6,173 bases of DNA, taken from contig JAGLWX010000102.1 in the NCBI GenBank assembly GCA_023133185.1, positions 1-6,173 of the forward strand, read 5' to 3'. Positions 5,502-6,173 of this stretch are shown here, one piece after another; position 1 is the stretch's first letter, and every line of letters starts with the position of its first letter. The translations under genes were made by a program, and so were the position numbers. A model generated the notes under the pieces. The model was not told where the DNA came from, ran no database searches, and saw only the letters and a program-made list of their open reading frames with translations. The DNA is from Fidelibacterota bacterium. GTDB taxonomy: Bacteria; Fidelibacterota; UBA2242.

Positions 5502-6173
5502 ATGTTGGAATAATTTCTCCGCTAAATACATCCATTACTTTTTGTGTCATTTTGTCAAATTTACTCGTTTTCTGAGATTTTTTAGTATCTGTTTTATCCT
5601 CAATACATTTAATCTTGATCGGTTTATCGAGAACTTCCTCTATAATTTTTTCCACAACCGCTGAACGGGATTTTATCGTATTCAGATGAAATACAGCATC
5701 GTTCTTAAACATCACTTCTAATACATTCCCCTTGAGTTTATGAGGTTTCCCCTCTTTTAGAAATGTCGAAAGCGACGGATTATCATCACTGATTTTACCT
5801 ATGATTATATCCCATTTAGCGATTATATCTCCAAGGGTAATATTATTGTCTAAATCATGACTTATTGTTTCAGTGAGTTTTTCTATCGGTCGAATTTCGG
5901 TTTTCTTTTCCGGCTCAGGTTCGGGTTTGACTGGTTTCATACCGGTTGCTTTTTCAGGTTGAAATAGGTCTATAGTTTCTTTAACGGCTGTTTCTGCCTG
6001 GCTCTTCTGTTGTGTATATATTGGATTCTTTATTGAATCTAATATATTTTCAACCGTGACGGTGTTATGCATAGCGCCCATACGCAATAATGTGAACTCA
6101 ATATGCATTCTCTGGTTCAGAGAGGTTTTCAATCCGATCTGGGCGTCGGTAACGATCTTAATTAGTCGTAAAA
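5500..6173 (-). CDS. dnaX: DNA polymerase III subunit gamma/tau, C-terminal part (5' end missing)
   Basis: DnaX is the ATPase subunit of the clamp loader; the long tau form also ties the loader to the polymerase. Only the last 223 full codons lie in the window, so the ATPase and zinc-finger domains are outside. The visible part begins at the end of the collar domain: LRLIKIVTDAQIGLKTSLNQ, then RMHIEFTLLRMGAM (21-34), a pattern typical of DnaX. A Pro/Glu/Lys-rich linker follows at about 72-98. Then comes a conserved tau-type domain with TLGDIIAKWDIIIGKI (112-127), LKGNVLEVMFKND (146-158), FHLNTIKSRSAVVEKIIEEV (161-180) and KIKCIED. The end is VFSGEIIPT. The gene lies directly upstream of ybaB and recR, the classical neighbours, which supports the call. 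No programmed frameshift heptamer of the E. coli type is seen here. Confidence 0.9.
   Translation of the reverse strand, partial: LRLIKIVTDAQIGLKTSLNQRMHIEFTLLRMGAMHNTVTVENILDSIKNPIYTQQKSQAETAVKETIDLFQPEKATGMKPVKPEPEPEKKTEIRPIEKLTETISHDLDNNITLGDIIAKWDIIIGKISDDNPSLSTFLKEGKPHKLKGNVLEVMFKNDAVFHLNTIKSRSAVVEKIIEEVLDKPIKIKCIEDKTDTKKSQKTSKFDKMTQKVMDVFSGEIIPT

Noticed and set aside
5490..5531. A longer YbaB protein starting at 5531
   Set aside because: The extra 14 residues would overlap the dnaX end, do not fit the family, and the strong AAGGAG points to the ATG at 5489.
5344..5664. A 106-codon plus-strand open frame rich in Phe and Cys
   Set aside because: It is antisense to dnaX and the YbaB gene, and its composition is what the complement of Lys/Glu-rich coding gives.
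5500..6173. Programmed frameshift in dnaX giving a short gamma form
   Set aside because: A-rich runs occur, but none has the A-AAA-AAG heptamer in the right phase with a following stem; any such site could also lie upstream of the window.

Overview
The window is one unbroken run of bacterial housekeeping genes, all on the minus strand. Read from right to left they are: the 3' part of dnaX, a YbaB/EbfC-family gene, recR, pgsA, pgpA, cinA, thpR, recA and the 5' part of recX. The DNA is AT-rich. The genes are packed with overlaps or gaps of 0 to 19 nt, apart from 63 nt before the preferred recX start. Nothing convincing lies on the plus strand. I see no RNA gene, mobile element, CRISPR array or clear terminator, and no stretch over 300 nt lacks a gene.

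The first block (about 4561-6173) is the widespread dnaX-ybaB-recR cluster: the clamp-loader subunit gamma/tau, a small nucleoid-associated protein and the RecFOR-pathway mediator RecR. The second block (3492-4561) is pgsA-pgpA, two consecutive steps making phosphatidylglycerol from CDP-diacylglycerol. The third block (1-3491) is cinA-thpR-recA-recX: a pyridine-nucleotide amidohydrolase, an RNA 2',3'-cyclic phosphodiesterase, the central recombinase and its modulator. Neighbours meet as stop/start overlaps (ATGA, TAATG, TTGA), an abutting TAAATG, or short gaps with Shine-Dalgarno sequences. This suggests one polycistronic message or a few overlapping ones, with translational coupling.

The organism is a bacterium. 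The gene order and the style of the proteins would suit an uncultured or marine lineage near the FCB group (Marinimicrobia-, Calditrichota- or Ignavibacteria-like), but this is only an impression and needs a phylogeny.

I found no previously undescribed system. The main points of interest are local. recX has no ATG or GTG start, and its best-supported start is an ATT codon behind a good Shine-Dalgarno that could fold into a small GAAA-loop hairpin. recA appears to have no promoter or SOS box of its own that I can recognise. Phospholipid genes sit in the middle of a recombination gene run.
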